A stretch of DNA of 64,000 nucleotides, taken from the NCBI GenBank assembly GCA_037953625.1, contig CM075651.1:62668501-62732500 (forward strand). Direction: 5' to 3'. Source of the stretch: Crotalaria pallida (taxonomy: Eukaryota > Streptophyta > Magnoliopsida > Fabales > Fabaceae). The notes beneath the pieces are model-generated. The model was not told the DNA's origin, searched no databases, and was given only the letters and a program-made list of their open reading frames with translations. Made by a program: the position numbers and the translations under genes. Below, piece by piece: positions 33,032-45,300 of the stretch; positions within the stretch are counted from its first letter, which is position 1, and each line of letters opens with the position of its first letter.

Positions 33032-36000
33032 TTAGCTGAAATATGCTCTAAGCTTTTCCACGTTCCATGTGTTACTGATGAGAGCACGAGAGAGAGTTTC
33101 GAGTTTGTAGGCTCCTGTTCCCGTTTTGGAAGCTACTCGGTATGGCCCTTCCCAGTTTTGAGCCAGTTTCCAGTCTTTAGCGTTCTTGAGGCCAATGTCA
33201 GCTCTTGTTAGGACAAGGTCACCTACTTCGAACTCTCTGGGTACTACCGAGCGATTATACCCTTTCGCTTGCAGCTGCTTGGCATGTCGTTCCCGCTCGG
33301 CGGCTAAATCTCTGACTTCATCCGATAGAACGAGGTCCTCACAGAGTAGAGTGTTTTTGAGGGGGTTTGGTTGTTGCATGGCTCGGAATAAGGGAATGAT
33401 CCTTTCTATCGGGATGACCGCGTCGCAGCCGTAGGTAAGCCGATAAGAAGTTTCCCCCGTCGAGGTCTGTATTGTGGTGCGATATGACCAAAGCACTTCA
33501 TGCATGTTTTCCAGCCAATTTCCTTTTGCTCCAATGAGCCTCTTCTTGATTCCCTGGATGATAGTTCGGTTCACTGATTCCACTTGTCCATTGGTATGAG
33601 GATGCTCGACCGAAGAAAAATAGTGCTCAATGTTTAAAGCATTAACCAAGGCTTGGAATGCCTTTGCTTCAAATTGAGTTCCGTTGTCAGTCACCAGAAC
33701 TTGTGGCACTCCAAACCGAGCTACGACCTGTCTTTCAAAGAACTTCCGAACCTTGGCCGACGAGATAGTTGCTAGAGGCTCGGCTTCAATCCACTTGGTA
33801 AAGTAATCAATGGCAACTATCACCCATTTTAGCTGTCCTGCTGCGGTGGGGAACTGGCCAATCAAATCCATTCCCCATTGATAGAAAGGATAAGGAGATG
33901 AAAGTGAGTGGAGTTCCTCGGCCGGCTTCTGATACACATCGTTGTGAAATTGACACTTTTCACATTTCTTCCCATGATTGATCACATCTTGCTGAAGGGT
34001 CGGCCAGTAGTATCCTGCCCTTAGAATCTTTTTGGCTAGTGATTTCCCCCCAACATGATGACTTCCGATACCCCCGTGAACCTCTTCCAGTCTCTGTTTT
34101 GCTTCAGCGGGATCTAAACATCTGAGCATAGGGCCACTGACCTCTCGGCGAAACAGAATTCCTTCAACCAGAGCAAATTGTGATGCTTTCCTGACGAGTT
34201 TCTTGGCCTCGATTGGGTCAGTCGGCAAGATTCCCTGTTCCAAGTAATTCGTGATCGGAGCCATCCAACTTGGATCCACCAAAATGGAGAAGACAACGCT
34301 AGGTCCGTGCACCATTTCTTGGATCAACGTTTTGTTATTTCCAGGTCCTTTCGTTGAAGCAAGTTTTGAAAGAGTGTCCGCTCGGCCATTGCTTTCTCTT
34401 GGGATGTGGCAGAATTCAACCTTGGCAAACTCTGAAGGTAAGAACTTCACCTTCTCAAGATATTTCTGGAGGATGGGTTCTTTGGCTTGATAGTCACCTT
34501 TAACTTGCGAAACCACCAACTGAGAATCACTGAAAATCTTCACTTCTCGGGCCCCTACCTCTTTTGCCATCCTGAGACCAGCCATTACAGCTTCATATTC
34601 CGCCTGATTGTTTGAAGTAGGAAATCCGAACTTCAAATAATACTCAAGGGTTACTCCCTCGGAGTTCTCCAAGATTATTCCAGCACCTGCTCCAAGTTTG
34701 TTGCTCGACCCGTCAACATAAATGCTCCAGTCCAAGTTTGAGCTCGTCGATGGCTCAGTAAACTCGCAAAGGAAATCAGCTAGGACCTGAGATTTCATTG
34801 CCTTCCTTGGTTCGAAAGTGATGTCGAACTCGGAAAGTTCAATGGCCCAAGTCACCATTCTCCCTGGAATGCCTTTGCTTCAAATTGAGTTCCGTTGTCA
34901 GTCACCAGAACTTGTGGCACTCCAAACCGAGCTACGACCTGTCTTTCAAAGAACTTCCGAACCTTGGCCGACGAGATAGTTGCTAGAGGCTCGGCTTCAA
35001 CCCACTTGGTAAAGTAATCAATGGCAACTATCACCCATTTTAGCTGTCCTGCTGCGGTGGGGAACTGGCCAATCAAATCCATTCCCCATTGATAGAAAGG
35101 ATAAGGAGATGAAAGTGAGTGGAGTTCCTCGGCCGGCTTCTGATACACATCGTTGTGAAATTGACACTTTTCACATTTATTCCCATGATTGATCACATCT
35201 TGCTGAAGGGTCGGCCAGTAGTATCCTGCCCTTAGAATCTTTTTGGCTAGTGATTTCCCCCCAACATGATGACTTCCGATACCCCCGTGAACCTCTTCCA
35301 GTCTCTGTTTTGCTTCAGCGGGATCTAAACATCTGAGCATAGGGCCACTGACCTCTCGGCGAAACAGAATTCCTTCAACCAGAGCAAATTGTGATGCTTT
35401 CCTGACGAGTTTCTTGGCCTCGATTGGGTCAGTCGGCAAGATTCCCTGTTCCAAGTAATTCGTGATCGGAGCCATCCAACTTGGATCCACCGAAACGGAG
35501 AAGACAACGCTAGGTCCGTGCACCATTTCTTGGATCAACGTTTTGTTATTTCCAGGTCCTTTCGTTGAAGCAAGTTTTGAAAGAGTGTCCGCTCGGCCAT
35601 TGCTTTCTCTTGGGATGTGGCAGAATTCAACCTTGGCAAACTCTGAAGGTAAGAACTTCACCTTCTCAAGATATTTCTGGAGGATGGGTTCTTTGGCTTG
35701 ATAGTCACCTTTAACTTGCGAAACCACCAACTGAGAATCACTGAAAATCTTCACTTCTCGGGCCCCTACCTCTTTTGCCATCCTGAGACCAGCCATTACA
35801 GCTTCATATTCCGCCTGATTGTTTGAAGTAGGAAATCCGAACTTCAAATAATACTCAAGGGTTACTCCCTCGGAGTTCTCCAAGATTATTCCAGCACCTG
35901 CTCCAAGTTTGTTGCTCGACCCGTCAACATAAATGCTCCAGTCCAAGTTTGAGCTCGTCGATGGCTCAGTAAACTCGCAAAGGAAATCAGCTAGGACCTG

Positions 36001-39000
36001 AGATTTCATTGCCTTCCTTGGTTCGAAAGTGATGTCGAACTCGGAAAGTTCAATGGCCCAAGTCACCATTCTCCCTGGAATGCCTTTGCTTCAAATTGAG
36101 TTCCGTTGTCAGTCACCAGAACTTGTGGCACTCCAAACCGAGCTACGACCTGTCTTTCAAAGAACTTCCGAACCTTGGCCGACGAGATAGTTGCTAGAGG
36201 CTCGGCTTCAATCCACTTGGTAAAGTAATCAATGGCAACTATCACCCATTTTAGCTGTCCTGCTGCGGTGGGGAACTGGCCAATCAAATCCATTCCCCAT
36301 TGATAGAAAGGATAAGGAGATGAAAGTGAGTGGAGTTCCTCGGCCGGCTTCTGATACACATCGTTGTGAAATTGACACTTTTCACATTTATTCCCATGAT
36401 TGATCACATCTTGCTGAAGGGTCGGCCAGTAGTATCCTGCCCTTAGAATCTTTTTGGCTAGTGATTTCCCCCCAACATGATGACTTCCGATACCCCCGTG
36501 AACCTCTTCCAGTCTCTGTTTTGCTTCAGCGGGATCTAAACATCTGAGCATAGGGCCACTGACCTCTCGGCGAAACAGAATTCCTTCAACCAGAGCAAAT
36601 TGTGATGCTTTCCTGACGAGTTTCTTGGCCTCGATTGGGTCAGTCGGCAAGATTCCCTGTTCCAAGTAATTCGTGATCGGAGCCATCCAACTTGGATCCA
36701 CCGAAACGGAGAAGACAACGCTAGGTCCGTGCACCATTTCTTGGATCAACGTTTTGTTATTTCCAGGTCCTTTCGTTGAAGCAAGTTTTGAAAGAGTGTC
36801 CGCTCGGCCATTGCTTTCTCTTGGGATGTGGCAGAATTCAACCTTGGCAAACTCTGAAGGTAAGAACTTCACCTTCTCAAGATATTTCTGGAGGATGGGT
36901 TCTTTGGCTTGATAGTCACCTTTAACTTGCGAAACCACCAACTGAGAATCACTGAAAATCTTCACTTCTCGGGCCCCTACCTCTTTTGCCATCCTGAGAC
37001 CAGCCATTACAGCTTCATATTCCGCCTGATTGTTTGAAGTAGGAAATCCGAACTTCAAATAATACTCAAGGGTTACTCCCTCGGAGTTCTCCAAGATTAT
37101 TCCAGCACCTGCTCCAAGTTTGTTGCTCGACCCGTCAACATAAATGCTCCAGTCCAAGTTTGAGCTCGTCGATGGCTCAGTAAACTCGCAAAGGAAATCA
37201 GCTAGGACCTGAGATTTCATTGCCTTCCTTGGTTCGAAAGTGATGTCGAACTCGGAAAGTTCAATGGCCCAAGTCACCATTCTCCCTGCCAAGTCGTGTT
37301 TTTGAAGAATCTGACGGATCGGCTGAGCTGTTCTGACCTTGATGTGATGGCTCTGGAAGTACTGTCGTAGTCTTCTGGCCATGATAACCAAACAAAAAGC
37401 CAATTTTTCCACCTTCTGGTACCTCAATTCTGGTCCTTGAAGCGCTCGGCTGACAAAATAAACAGGGGATTCTTTGCCTAATTCTTCCCGGACTAGAACC
37501 GAACTGACGACCGAATCACCCACTGATAAGTAAAGGAAAAGAATTTCTCCAATTATAGGACTAGATAGGATTGAGGGGGATGCCAGGTATTGCTTAAGGT
37601 TAGTGAAGGCCTTTTCGCATGCCTCGTTCCACTCAAACGTCTTTTCCTTCTCCTTCCTCAGCATTTGGTACCATGGTAGAGCCTTCCGAGCTGATTGGGA
37701 TAAAAATCTGGAAAGAGCCGCTACCCGACCTGCCAGCTGCTGGACACCCTTGATGTCATATGGACTCTTCATCTCGAGGATTGCTCGGCACTTCTCTGGA
37801 TTTGCCTCGATTCCTCGTTTAGTGAGCAAAAATCCGAGGAATGACCCAGCAGGAACCCCAAAGGTGCATTTTTCCATATTAACCTCATATCAAACTGCCA
37901 AATTTTGCCGAGAATGATTTTCAAATCCTTAGCATGGTCTTCTTCCTTCAAACTCTTAGCAATCATATCGTCAATGTACACCTCCATTCTGGGCCTGATA
38001 AGCGAGCCGAACACCTTGTTCATCATTCGCTGGTAAGTTGCCCCAACATTCTTAAGTCCGAAGGGCATGACATTATAACAATATGTAGCATTTTCAGTTA
38101 CGAATGAAGTCTTCACCTGATCTGGGGGATACATCGGGATCTGATTGTAGCCCGAATAAGCGTCCATGAAGGACAATCTCTGATATCCTGCCGAGCTATC
38201 TACTAATTTGTCTATGCAGGGAAGTGGGTATTGGTCCTTGTGGAAGACCTTGTTCAAGTCTGTATAATCCACGCACATTCTCCACTTTCCATTGGATTTC
38301 TTGACCAGTACGGGATTAGCCAACCAATCGGTGTACACCACCTCCCTGATGAACCTTGCTTCAAGTAGCTCGGCAACCTTTTCTTCTGTTGCTTGAGCCT
38401 TCTCTGTTCCGACCCGCCTTTTCTTCTGACAAACTGGCTTAGCGCCAGGATACACGCTTAATTTGTGGCAAATGAAATTCGGATCGATTCCTGGCATGTC
38501 TGCAGAGGTCCAAGCAAATAGATCTTCGTTTTCTACGAGCAGTTCTGTCAGTTCTTTCTCAACTTCTTCAGCAAGACCAACACCAATCTTGACACAACGG
38601 GATGGATCAGAACCCAAAATTACCTTCTTGAAGTCCCCCTGAGGGGTTGGCCTAGTTTCATCCTCCTCCCTTACATCAAGATCTTCCAAGTTAACATTTC
38701 CCTTGTTGAGTGGTTCTTGCATAATCTTCTCATCATGAATCTTCAGTTTACCCAGGCTGATATTGTAACACTTCCGAGCTAGCTCTTGTTCAGAACGTAC
38801 CACCTTGTCATCAGACCCTGGAAACTTCATAGCTAGGTGGACAGTTGATACAACGGCACCAAAAGACTAGAGTGCAGTACGGCCGAGGATGGCGTTGTAT
38901 GCCGACGGAGCTTGGACAACCAGAAACTTCACTATCTCAGTTCGAGCAGATGGTTGTTCCCCCAGGGTAACTAGGAGGTGGATATGCCCTAGAGGAAAAA

Positions 39001-39707
39001 TCGAATGGCCCGTAAAGCCAATCAAACTTTCCTCGAACGGAGTTAGGTCAGATCTTTTCAACTTCAAGGCTTCGAATAGATCCAAGAACATAATGTCTGC
39101 TGAACTCCCCTGATCACCGAGAATCCTTTTTACTTCGTAATTGCCGAGCCTGGCTGTAACTACCATTGGGTCATTGTGATCTTGGATTATGTCGGCAAAG
39201 TCCTCGTCACTGAAACTGATGACGATGTTCTTCTTTTTGGGCTTTTGAATTGGTCGGCTGGCCACCGAAAGAACTTGACCGACATACTTCTTTCGATCAC
39301 CTCTTTTTTCCCCTCCACCTGTGAACCCTCCAGCAATGGTGTTAATCAGCAAAGTATCTCGACCCTTATCCTGCTCTGACAGTAAGGTAGAGGTTCCCCC
39401 TGCAGGTGGTGAAGGGCTCCTATTTCTTTTCTGCTCGGGTTTGGGTGGTGAATGACTTTTTCTCCTGGAACGCTTCCGCATCGCTTCGCCAATGTATTGT
39501 TGAAGCTTTCCATACCTCACCATTTCTTCAATCAAGTCCTTCAGCATAGTACACTGGTCACTGGTATGCCCCCATCCGCCATGATGGTCACAATACTTTG
39601 TCTTATCTTTTTGAGCAGCTCTTCTTAAAGCTGGAGGCCGAGTGATATAGCGCATCTCGGTGTGCATAGTCTCGGGAAGGATTTGACTCCTTGGGATTGT
39701 AAGCTGA
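33032..39707 (-). pseudogene. pol and gag end of Tat element B, broken and partly triplicated
   Basis: Reading from 39707: gag end with the CDHHGGWGHTSDQC motif, protease with GDQGSSADIMF (the usual VDQGSS is altered), an in-frame TAG just before 38864, RT with WRMCVDYTDLNKV and YIDD (about 37970), a frameshift near 37870, gypsy RNase H, archaeal-type RNase H, integrase zinc finger and core. The part from RNase H to the middle of the integrase core is present three times (33654-37286). Because the unit is 1211 bases, not a multiple of three, each junction shifts the frame and ends in FEAKAFQGEW plus stop. Only the last copy carries the full integrase to LRAYFS (33032). Confidence 0.92.
33654..37286 (-). 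repeat. 1211-bp tandem triplication inside pol of B
   Basis: Junction word TGGAATGCC at 33654, 34865 and 36076, spacing exactly 1211. Each unit runs from inside the integrase core to just before the archaeal-type RNase H. The units are nearly identical; by eye a few differences separate unit one from units two and three (for example CACATTTCTT versus CACATTTATT). The junctions share only a TG with the flanks. Confidence 0.92.
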
Positions 39708-40839
39708 TGATCGAGGCCGTACCCGATACAAATAAAAACAGTTTAAGTATAGTACTAGGAAGTGACTCCTAGGTCGTCTCCCAAGGAATATCTTATCAAG
39801 CAAAAGGTCGAACACATAGTATGCATAGAAAACAGGGGGTTTTTTTTTGTATTGAATATTGAATAATTGAAATCAAAACAGAATTAAATTAAAATTAAAC
39901 GAAGAAACAGATAAGGAAAAGAGGATAAACCGCTTTGGCTCGCGTTCACAACTCTATCATCGGTCACAAAAGATCAATTTCTTTCCTCTTCACTGTCCAA
40001 CTCGTGAGAATTAAATACTAAGTGAAAATTCAATTCTCACCCCAAAACCCAAACCTCTAATTAAGCATTAAAAGCCTAAGCATGGAGTTTTTACGAGTTT
40101 GCATAAATTAAGCATTCATACACATGGATTATCTCTATATAATGGAACTAAGCGAACCATAACATATCAATAAGCATGAAAACAGTGAATAAAAACGAAA
40201 TAACATTAAGAACAAAACCTCAAGAGTATGTGATACATTACCAAAGGGATTTAACCTAAGAGTTTAGCCTTCCATGATGAAACAAATCAAAAACGTGTAG
40301 AAAAGGGAAGAGAGAGAAACCCTAGCAGCCTCCACAAGCTTGGAGAGCAAAACTATGCCTTCTCTATGAGAGAGAATGTAAAAAAACGTGAATGGAAGGT
40401 CTCTCTCAAGGGTTTACACGAATTTGGCTTTTTAAATCACAAAACGGGCCTAAATCATGGGCCCAAATCCTAAGGAAAGCTTATCTCTAAATTAAATCTA
40501 AAAAAAAAATATCTTATAGATAAAATCTAAATCTTAAAAGATATAACTAAATCTCAACTAATCCTAAAGATAGATTACAATCTTCACTTCATCATATATC
40601 TTCTCTTCCAAAATTAAATCTTCATTCCCAAAATGTCCAAAAAGCCCTTGTGCCAAATATGACCTGAAAATAGAAATAGAATTAATTAGGCTAAATAATC
40701 TCAAATTAAACAATATTCAGAATATTAGTCCAATAAACTCTAAATCACTAAATCAAGCTAAACAATGTCAAATAGGCAACAAGTATCAATAATAGGAGTA
40801 AAATAATGCAAGGAATAATGGGAAATAAAATGCTCATCA
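39708..40839 (-). repeat. 3' LTR of Y
   Basis: 1132 bp, TGATGAGC at 40839 to CGATCA at 39708 on the minus strand. On that strand a TATA-like TTTAAAAAGCC lies near 40436, followed by an AAACCCT leader and CT-rich sequence. Confidence 0.92.
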
Positions 40840-40855
40840 AATACCCCCACACTTA
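40840..40855 (-). promoter_or_regulatory. Polypurine tract of Y
   Basis: TAAGTGTGGGGGTATT on the minus strand directly before the 3' LTR, the usual Athila form. Confidence 0.88.
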
Positions 40856-42360
40856 TCCTTTTGCACTCCTGGGCAAAACTAAGAATTAGGACTGAGAAGA
40901 TCAATATGCACCAAAGTGAATCATGTAACAAGATTACTAAAACTAATGAATGCAAACCTAAGAGATTACATACTTCACAATGAATTCTAGGAAATGCAAA
41001 GAAATGGGCAAAATCGAGCACACGAAGAGAATAAGGACCAAAGAATCAAAGCATCCATGAACATCATCCAATTATTTCAAATATGCAAAGAAAACCAATG
41101 ACATCAAGAGGGTAGTCACAAAGTGATAGAAACTCACAAGGATCACTCAAAAGTGTTTACACTCAAGTGTTTAAGGTTAATCAGTGTTTACACTCAAGGC
41201 ACATCATGAAAAACAAACACAACCATAGGCTTGACAAGCCTCTAACATCAACAATCAATACACATGCACATTAAGATCAAAAGGTCTTTTCAGGGTTGTA
41301 ATGGGGCCAAGGACAAGGTAGGATAAAAATATGGGAAATGTAGCTAAAACCCAAGGAAATAAAGGAGCAATGGGGAATAAGTAAAAAATAAGCACAATCC
41401 ACCCCAAAATGAAATGATAAACATAACAACAACCTCTAATTCCAATCCTCTATGCCTCAATCAACCTTTTATTTTATTTTTTTTCTTTGTTTTTTCCTTT
41501 TTTTCTTCTTCTTCCTTTTTTTTTCATCATTCATTTTTTCAAATTTTTTTTTTAATTTTTTTTTATTTTTCATTGCAGAACTTCATGAACGAAAGGGAAG
41601 AAGAAACAACAAAAATGGCATAATGAGATAAAGCCATAATTACATCACCGACCATAGAGGAAAAACCCAGAACTCACAAGAGATGAAGAACAAAGCACCC
41701 TCGCTTACTTAATACCCATTCCCAAAACAATTCCAAAGCTCCAACATTCCCTAAGGTTAGGACAATCATGGTTTTTCAGTCATAGGCTTGTAATGAGCTA
41801 AAGAACAAAGAAAAGGGATATAAAGGCTCAAAGGGGCTATCAAAGGATAAATTCATTCAAGGTAGGCTCATATGGCTAGTGGCTTATTCAAGAAAAAACA
41901 ATGCCTAAATCATTTCAAAATGTGCATGGGAATATCAAGTATCAACAAGAGTCAAGTCAAGTTCTAGAGTGCAAGTAATCCAGAGTGCAATCACACATGA
42001 AAGAAAATTAGGTGGCATATATAGCAATCCACCCACAATTAAGGCTCAAATCCTCACAAAAGGGACAATTCTATCACAATGTTACCACCTCTTAATTATC
42101 AAAAGCAACTTTACACACAGAAATGCATGAATTCAGACACAAGATACCAAGACTCTACTAAAATGAAGCAAAAACATGCAAGAAAATGCCCAAAACTTAG
42201 CAAAACCTAAAAAATCAAAGCAAAAATATGCAACCTAAACTACTCTCCCCCCCACACTTAAATCACACATTGTCCTCAATGGAACACAAATAGCAGAATC
42301 AGACAGATATAGACAAGTGCAATAAAAAGAGTAAGGAAGGAGAAAAGAAGACTCCCGAAA
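40856..42360 (-). other. 3' untranslated region of Y
   Basis: 1.5 kb of A-rich sequence on the minus strand, with long A/G tracts at about 41470-41580 (T/C on the plus strand). I see no credible gene. Some Athila elements carry an env-like ORF here; this one shows none. Confidence 0.75.
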
Positions 42361-45300
42361 TCATGGTGGGTCAAAAATGGGGTCGACCAATGAGGCCTCC
42401 TCCACAGGTGCATCATCCAAAGAAGGGGAGGTTAGGAAAGGCTTGAGTCGGTGGCCATTGACTTTGAAGCTCTTGTCTGTGGACTCACTCTTGATCTCCA
42501 CAGTGCCATAAGGAAACACCTGGGTGACTACAAACGGTCCAATCCATTTAGAGCGGAGCTTTCCACTCATGAGTCCAAGCCTAGAGTTGTAGAGCAACAC
42601 TTTTTGACCAACCAAGAACTCCTTTCTGCAAATTGAGCTATCATGGAGCTTCTTGGTCTTCTCTTTGTAGAACTTGGAATTCTCATAGGCCTCCAAACGG
42701 ATCTCATCCAGCTCACTCAACTGCAGCTTCCTCTCCTCACCCGCCTGATCAAGAGCTAAGTTACATTGCTTCACAGCCCAATATGCACGGTGCTCTATCT
42801 CCACAGGCAGGTGACATGCCTTACCAAAAACAACCCGATAAGGTGACATCCCTATGGGTGCCTTGTAAGCAGTCCGATAGGCCCATAGAGCATCCTCCAA
42901 TCGTGTGCTCCAATCCTTTCTATTAGGCTTCACCATCTTCTCCAAAATCCGCTTGATCTCTCTGTTTGAAATCTCAGCTTGCCCATTGGTTTGGGGGTGA
43001 TATGGTGTAGAAACTTTGTGCACAACCCCATACTTCTTGAGCAAAGCTTGCATGGATCTATTGCAGATGTGTGTGCCTTGATCACTGACTATGGCTCTAG
43101 GTATGCTAAACCTGCAGAGGATATTAGACCTGACAAAATCTACAACAACCTGAGCATCATTAGTCCTGGTGGCCTTAGCTTCCACCCATTTGGATACATA
43201 ATCCACAGCAAGTAAGATATAATAAAAACCAAAAGAAACAGGAAAGGGACCCATGAAATCTATACCCCAGACATCAAACACCTCACAGAACAACATAGGT
43301 TGTTGCGGCATCTGTTGCCTCCAAGATAGGGTGCCTCCTGCCCTTTGACATTGCTCACATGAGCTGCAGATTTTGCTTGCATCCTAGAAGATGGTAGGCC
43401 AATAAAATCCAGAATCCAGCACCTTTCGTGTTGTCCTTTGAGTGCCAAGGTGGCCTCCAACTGGTGAAGCATGGCAAAATTGGAGAACCGATTGGATCTC
43501 CTGGTCTGGAATGCACCTGCGAATGACCTGATCGCTGCAAAAACGCCACAAATAGGGGTCATCCCATACATAATACTTGGCATCGCTCTTCAATTTGTCT
43601 CTTTGAGCTTTGGATGCCAAGGGTGGAAAAACAGATGCAACTATATAATTTACAATATCAGCAAACCAAGGAATAAGGGGAGGGGGATGTGAAACATGCA
43701 AAACTAAAAGCTGCTCATCCGGGAAGTCATCCCGGATAGGAAATGCATCCTCCTCTCTCTCTATTCTACTCAAGTGGTCTGCGACAAGGTTATGTGCACC
43801 ACTCCGATCCAGAATCTCAAGATCAAACTCCTGGAGGAGCAACATCCATCTAATCAACCTAGGTTTGGAATCTGTCTTTTTCAAAAGATACTTCAGGGCA
43901 GCATGATCAGTATACACCACAACCTTAGAACCTAACAGATATGATCTAAACTTATCAAGTGCAAAGACAATGGCTAACAACTCTTTTTCAGTTGTGGTGT
44001 AATTAACTTGTGCTGAATCTAAAGTCCTAGATGCATAATAAATCACATGAGACATCTTACCAACCCTTTGGGAGAGAACTGCTCCCAAAGCATAATTCGA
44101 GGCATCGGTCATGAGCTCAAATGAGAGAGTCCAGTCAGGTGGTAAGATGATGGGAGTGGTGGTGAGTGCTCTCTTTAACTCATCAAATGCCTTCTTGCAT
44201 TGGTCTCCAAACTCAAATGCGGTATCCTTTTAAAGCAAGTTGGATAGTGGAAGGGCTATCTTGCTAAAGTTCTGAATAAACCTGCGATAGAAACCTGCAT
44301 GGCCAAGAAAAGAACGCACCTCTCGCACACAAGAGGGGTAAGGCAAATGTGATATTACATGCAGCTTAGCAGGGTCAACCTCTATGCCCTTATGCGAAAT
44401 AATGTGCCCTAAGACTATGCCTTGTTCTACCATAAAATGACATTTTTCAAAATTCAAGACAAGGTTAGTCTCAATGCACCTATTAAGCACCTTAGACAAA
44501 CTATCAAGACATGCATCAAAAGAGGAACCATATACACTAAAATCATCCATGAAGACCTCTATGCAATGCTCAAGTAAGTCATTAAAAATACTCATCATAC
44601 ATCTTTGAAAAGTGCCAGGAGCATTGCATAGGCCAAAAGGCATCTTCCTATAAGCAAATGTACCAAAAGGACAGGTAAATGTGGTCTTATGTTGGTCCTC
44701 TGGTGCAATACAGATTTGGAAATAACCAGAGAAACCATCTAAGAAGCAATAGTGAGATTTACCTGCCAGGCGCTCCAACATCTGATCAATGAAGGGAAGA
44801 GGAAAGTGATCCTTGCAGGTCGCCTGGTTGAGCTTCCTATAATCAATGCAAACTCTCCAACTGTTCTGCACTCTAGTGGGAATCAGCTCATCCTTCTCAT
44901 TTTTGACAACTGTCACCCCAGACTTCTTGGGAACTACTTGAACCGGGCTTACCCAAGTGCTGTCTGAAATGGGGTAGATAATGCCAGCTTGCAGCAGCTT
45001 GGTGACCTCTTTCTTCACCACATCAAGAATCTGGGGGTTCAACCGTCTCTGGGGTTGTCTCACTGGTTTAGCCCCATCCTCCAATAAAATCCGATGCATG
45101 CACATGGAGGGGCTAATACCAGGTATGTCTGCCAAAGTCCATCCTATTGCCCTTTTGTTTGCTCTAATCACATCCAGCAGTTGCTTCTCTTGATCAACAG
45201 AAAGGGAGGTAGAGATGATCATTGGAAGTTTCTGCTCAGCCTCCAAGTAAGCATATTTGAGATGAGGAGGAAGGGGCTTCAGGTCCAATAAAGGTGCCTG

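Noticed and set aside
33186..33434. Plus-strand frames within pol of B (also 34251, 35462, 36673)
   Set aside because: Shadows of the minus-strand RNase H-integrase reading; the repeats come from the triplication.
41414..41623. Phenylalanine-rich frame on the plus strand
   Set aside because: Caused by T/C tracts in the 3' untranslated region of Y.
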